Below are positions 61,592 to 64,000 of a DNA stretch of 64,000 nucleotides, piece after piece. Location: NCBI GenBank assembly GCA_902578315.1, contig CACHCL010000001.1, positions 186,001-250,000 of the forward strand, read 5' to 3'. Both the position numbers and the translations under genes were made by a program. Position 1 is the stretch's first letter. Each line of letters begins with the position of its first letter. This DNA is from an uncultured Pelagibacteraceae bacterium (GTDB taxonomy: Bacteria > Pseudomonadota > Alphaproteobacteria > Pelagibacterales > Pelagibacteraceae). Under the pieces are notes generated by a model. That model saw only the letters and a list, made by a program, of their open reading frames with translations, was not told where the DNA came from and ran no database searches.

Positions 61592-62296
61592 ATGTTAAAA
61601 AAAAACATATTAAATAAAGTAAAACTTTTAGAGTACTACAAGCTTATTAACCATAATTTAATTTACAATAATAGTGCAATCAATAGATATAAAAAAGACA
61701 ATTTTGAAATTTCAGAGGATAAGGCCAGAAAATTAGAACTATTAAAAAAATCTATTTTAAATCAAAAGAGTTGTAATCTTAAAAAACAAGCTAAAAATAT
61801 TGTATTTAGCGATGGTAATGCAAAATCAAAAATTATGATCATAGGGGAGGCCCCAGGTGCTAATGAAGATGAAGAAGGGTTACCATTTGTTGGAAGAGCT
61901 GGGATGCTACTTGATAAAATGCTAGCAGCAATAAATTTGGATAGAAAAAAGGTTTACGTATCTAATATAATAAATTATCGCCCCCCTGATAATCGAAAGC
62001 CTACTGAGGAGGAAATTAAACAGTATTTACCATTTATCTCTAAACACATTGAGATTATTAATCCAAAAATACTTGTGCTTTTAGGAAGTACCGCAATGAA
62101 TGCCCTAATTGGAAAAGATGTTGTTATTTCAAAAATGAGAGGTAAATGGATAGAAAAAAAATTTGGAAATTGCAAAACGTCTGTAATTGTAACTTTTCAT
62201 CCAGCATTTTTAATGAGGCAGCCAGCTCAAAAAAAAATGGCTTGGATTGATTTAAAAATGATTAGAGATAAAATAACAAAATTCAAAATTTATTGA
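61592..62296 (+). CDS. Uracil-DNA glycosylase, family-4-like
   Basis: Removes uracil from DNA in base excision repair. It has 234 residues. The catalytic-loop motif GEAPGANEDEEGLPFVGRAG, NIINYRPPDNRKPTEEE, LVLLGSTAMNALIG and the leucine-loop TFHPAFLMRQPAQKKMAW are those of the family 4/5 group (UDG superfamily). Of the four [4Fe-4S] Cys positions in classical family 4, only Cys61 is kept; Lys64, Tyr129 and Tyr145 occupy the others, so a cluster is unlikely. Its start lies 4 bases from the divergent TPR start. Confidence 0.9.
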   Translation: MLKKNILNKVKLLEYYKLINHNLIYNNSAINRYKKDNFEISEDKARKLELLKKSILNQKSCNLKKQAKNIVFSDGNAKSKIMIIGEAPGANEDEEGLPFVGRAGMLLDKMLAAINLDRKKVYVSNIINYRPPDNRKPTEEEIKQYLPFISKHIEIINPKILVLLGSTAMNALIGKDVVISKMRGKWIEKKFGNCKTSVIVTFHPAFLMRQPAQKKMAWIDLKMIRDKITKFKIY

Positions 62297-62862
62297 AAAA
62301 ATTAATTACAGCTGGAGTCGACGAAGTTGGTAGAGGATGTCTTGCAGGTCCTGTGGTTTCTGCTGCGGTAATATTTAAAAAAGGTATAGATCTTAGTCTT
62401 TTAAAAGACTCTAAGAAAATAACATTTGATAAACGAGAAAAAATTTCAGACCATATTAAAAATTATTCTTATTATTCAATTGGCATAGCTTCTGTAAATG
62501 AAATTTTAAATCTTAATATTTTACAAGCATCATTACTTTCTATGAAAAGAGCAATTGATCGATTAAAAGTAAAGCCAGGTTTGACCTTAATAGATGGCAA
62601 CTTTGCACCTAAAGGTTTAAAAAATTATAAAACTATTGTTAATGGAGATGAAAAAATTAAAGTAATAAGTGCAGCCTCTATAATTGCAAAAGTTTATAGA
62701 GATAGATTTATGATTGGCCTTGCAAAGAAGTTTTCCAATTATGCTTGGGAAAGAAATTTTGGCTATGGTACTAAAGCTCATCTAGAAGGTTTAAAAAAAT
62801 TTGGAATAACTTCTCACCATAGAAAAGGATTTAAACCCGTACACAAGATATTGTCGAGATAA
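62293..62862 (+). CDS. rnhB: Ribonuclease HII
   Basis: Cuts RNA in RNA-DNA hybrids and removes misincorporated ribonucleotides. It has 189 residues from a TTG start at 62293 that overlaps the glycosylase stop by 4 bases. AGVDEVGRGCLAGPVVSAAV holds the first Asp-Glu pair, LLKDSKKIT, LIDGNFAP and VISAASIIAKVYRDR hold the rest of the catalytic set. In Caulobacter rnhB is also next to ccrM. Confidence 0.97.
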   Translation: MKKLITAGVDEVGRGCLAGPVVSAAVIFKKGIDLSLLKDSKKITFDKREKISDHIKNYSYYSIGIASVNEILNLNILQASLLSMKRAIDRLKVKPGLTLIDGNFAPKGLKNYKTIVNGDEKIKVISAASIIAKVYRDRFMIGLAKKFSNYAWERNFGYGTKAHLEGLKKFGITSHHRKGFKPVHKILSR

Positions 62863-62904
62863 AAATCTCAAACACAAGAGTATACATTTTTTATTGAAAA
62901 AGGT

Positions 62905-62933
62905 TTGACCATTGATTCAATTTAGAGTTGAAT
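62905..62933 (+). promoter_or_regulatory. Candidate promoter of ccrM
   Basis: TTGACC (62905-62910) and TTGAAT (62928-62933) are separated by 17 bases. The predicted start lies at about 62940, only a base or so from the ccrM ATG, so the mRNA may be nearly leaderless. The -10 element includes four bases of a GANTC methylation site. The -10 match is moderate, so the assignment is tentative. Confidence 0.45.
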
Positions 62934-62936
62934 CAA
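62912..62936. repeat. Inverted repeat with two GANTC sites upstream of ccrM
   Basis: TTGATTCAA (62912-62920) and TTGAATCAA (62928-62936) form a perfect 9-base inverted repeat with a 7-base spacer. Each arm contains one GANTC site (62914-62918 and 62930-62934), the target of the downstream methyltransferase. The second arm coincides with the candidate -10 of ccrM. Confidence 0.85.
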
Positions 62937-62940
62937 AAAA

Positions 62941-64000
62941 ATGATAAAATTTTCTGACAAAATAATTAACGGTGATTGTTTAAAGGAACTCAAAAAAATT
63001 CCAGACAAAACTTTTGATCTTGTTTTTGCTGATCCGCCTTACAACATGCAAATTGGTCAAAAATTAACACGTCCAGACTCTAGCAAAGTTAATGGTGTTA
63101 ATGATAAATGGGATCAATTTAATAGTTTCAAACACTACGATGATTTTAGTAAAGCTTGGTTAAAAGAATGTAAAAGAATTTTAAAAGATAACGGATCTAT
63201 TTGGGTAATTGGTTCATATCATAATATTTTTCGATTAGGATACCACTTACAAAATTTAGATTATTGGTTACTTAATGATGTTATATGGAGAAAAAATAAT
63301 CCAATGCCTAATTTTAGAGGGACTAGATTTACTAATGCTCACGAGACTCTTATTTGGGCATCAAAAAATAAAAAATCAAAATATACTTTTAATTATAAAT
63401 CCCTCAAATGTTTAAATGATGATTTGCAGATGAGATCCGACTGGATATTACCAATATGTAATGGAAAAGAGAGATTGAAAAAAAATGGAAAAAAAATACA
63501 TTCTACTCAAAAACCTGAAGCACTTCTTCATAGGATTATACTAGCAACTACTAATAAAGGTGATGTAGTATTTGATCCTTTTTTAGGGACAGGGACCACT
63601 GCTGTTGTATCTAAAAAATTAGGAAGAAATTTTTTTGGAATTGAAAAAGATAAAAAATATTTTAATTCAGCACAAGAGAGAATTAATAAAACAAAAAAAA
63701 TAGCTGACGACTGCCTAGATACTATCGAGAATAGTAAATCGAAACCTAGAATACCTTTTGGCTCACTAGTAGAATTAGGGATAATTAAACCTGGATCATC
63801 TTTATTTGACCCAAAAAAGAGGATTAATGCTAAAATAATGGCTGATGGAAGTATAAAATACAAGAATATAGAAGGATCAATACACAAAATTGCTGCGAAA
63901 ATAATGGGTGCAGAAAGTTATAATGGTTGGACTTATTGGCATTATAATTTGAATGGATCAACAGTATTAATAGACAATCTAAGACAAAAATTTATTTCAG
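62941..64000 (+). CDS. ccrM: Adenine DNA methyltransferase CcrM (GANTC-specific), 3' end outside window
   Basis: Solitary N6-adenine methyltransferase of the beta class (order DPPY then FxGxG). The open frame runs for 353 codons with no stop before the window ends; Caulobacter CcrM is 358 residues, so only a few residues are probably missing. FADPPYNMQI (31-34 catalytic DPPY), the SAM motif FDPFLGTGTT (211-220), and a C-terminal RAMA-like domain with GSLVELGIIKPGSSLFDP and NGWTYWHY are seen. It methylates GANTC and times cell-cycle genes in alphaproteobacteria. It follows rnhB by 78 bases and has its own candidate promoter. Confidence 0.95.
   Translation, partial: MIKFSDKIINGDCLKELKKIPDKTFDLVFADPPYNMQIGQKLTRPDSSKVNGVNDKWDQFNSFKHYDDFSKAWLKECKRILKDNGSIWVIGSYHNIFRLGYHLQNLDYWLLNDVIWRKNNPMPNFRGTRFTNAHETLIWASKNKKSKYTFNYKSLKCLNDDLQMRSDWILPICNGKERLKKNGKKIHSTQKPEALLHRIILATTNKGDVVFDPFLGTGTTAVVSKKLGRNFFGIEKDKKYFNSAQERINKTKKIADDCLDTIENSKSKPRIPFGSLVELGIIKPGSSLFDPKKRINAKIMADGSIKYKNIEGSIHKIAAKIMGAESYNGWTYWHYNLNGSTVLIDNLRQKFIS

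Noticed and set aside
62863-62904. Possible terminator hairpin after rnhB
   Set aside because: Only a three-base stem (CTC/GAG) with no G+C-rich arm or clear T tract; too weak to call.
63528-63887. Minus-strand open frame near the end of the window
   Set aside because: It is antisense to ccrM, whose frame is open with clear methyltransferase motifs; ccrM itself simply runs off the window.

Overview
The window is a dense, very A+T-rich (roughly 70%, judged by eye) stretch of core bacterial chromosome. Gene content and order point to an alphaproteobacterium, most likely the SAR11 clade (Pelagibacterales). The reasons are the Lys/Asn/Ile-rich proteins, gaps of a few bases or overlapping genes almost everywhere, a PetP/PetR-type regulator pair, a cytochrome bc1 operon, the neighbours rnhB-ccrM, and an alphaproteobacterial-style DnaG. 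There is no phage, insertion sequence, CRISPR array or transferred island. The clade name is an inference; no search was run.

Layout. 1-1293 is the 3' part of an M24 aminopeptidase. 1282-22595, all on the minus strand, is one long division and cell wall (dcw) cluster read as mraZ-ftsZ-rsmH-ftsL-ftsI-murE/F fusion-mraY-murD-ftsW-murG-murC-murB-ddl-ftsQ-ftsA-lpxC-bamD-ligA. ftsZ sits second, behind mraZ, instead of between ftsA and lpxC, and FtsA has lost its recognisable ATP-binding motifs. The mraZ promoter carries three phased TGGGN boxes, a likely autoregulatory operator. 22744-23101 is RNase P RNA. 23146-25313 holds an AmpD-type amidase and the lipid-transport proteins MlaA and MlaC.

25315-29587 (minus) is yqeY-dnaG-rpoD-tRNA(CAU), with carAB diverging from it (29710-34120). 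34117-35722 is an overlapping pair of poorly characterised genes (a 2OG-Fe(II) oxygenase and an ELM1-like GT-B protein), followed by trxB and an aspartate aminotransferase. 37915-43635 is a tight run uvrB-folM-like-folB-uvrC-pgsA. 43632-46995 has ilvE, then a MarR regulator, response regulator and histidine kinase in overlapping order. 46973-53294 carries ubiK, lgt, midA, pgeF, prs, rplY, pth and ychF.

53271-55828 encodes the cytochrome bc1 complex. 55918-57667 encodes trmL-hemF-greA. 57664-61587 is TPR protein-ispE-tRNA-Gln-cca. The window ends with a family-4-like uracil-DNA glycosylase, rnhB, and an almost complete ccrM (GANTC DNA methyltransferase). The ccrM promoter contains two GANTC sites arranged as a perfect inverted repeat, suggesting feedback by its own product.

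I see no wholly new multi-gene system. The best leads are regulatory (ccrM and mraZ promoters), degenerate (FtsA, DnaG zinc site, uracil glycosylase cysteines, MlaA lipobox) and organisational (ftsZ position, start codons only a few bases apart).
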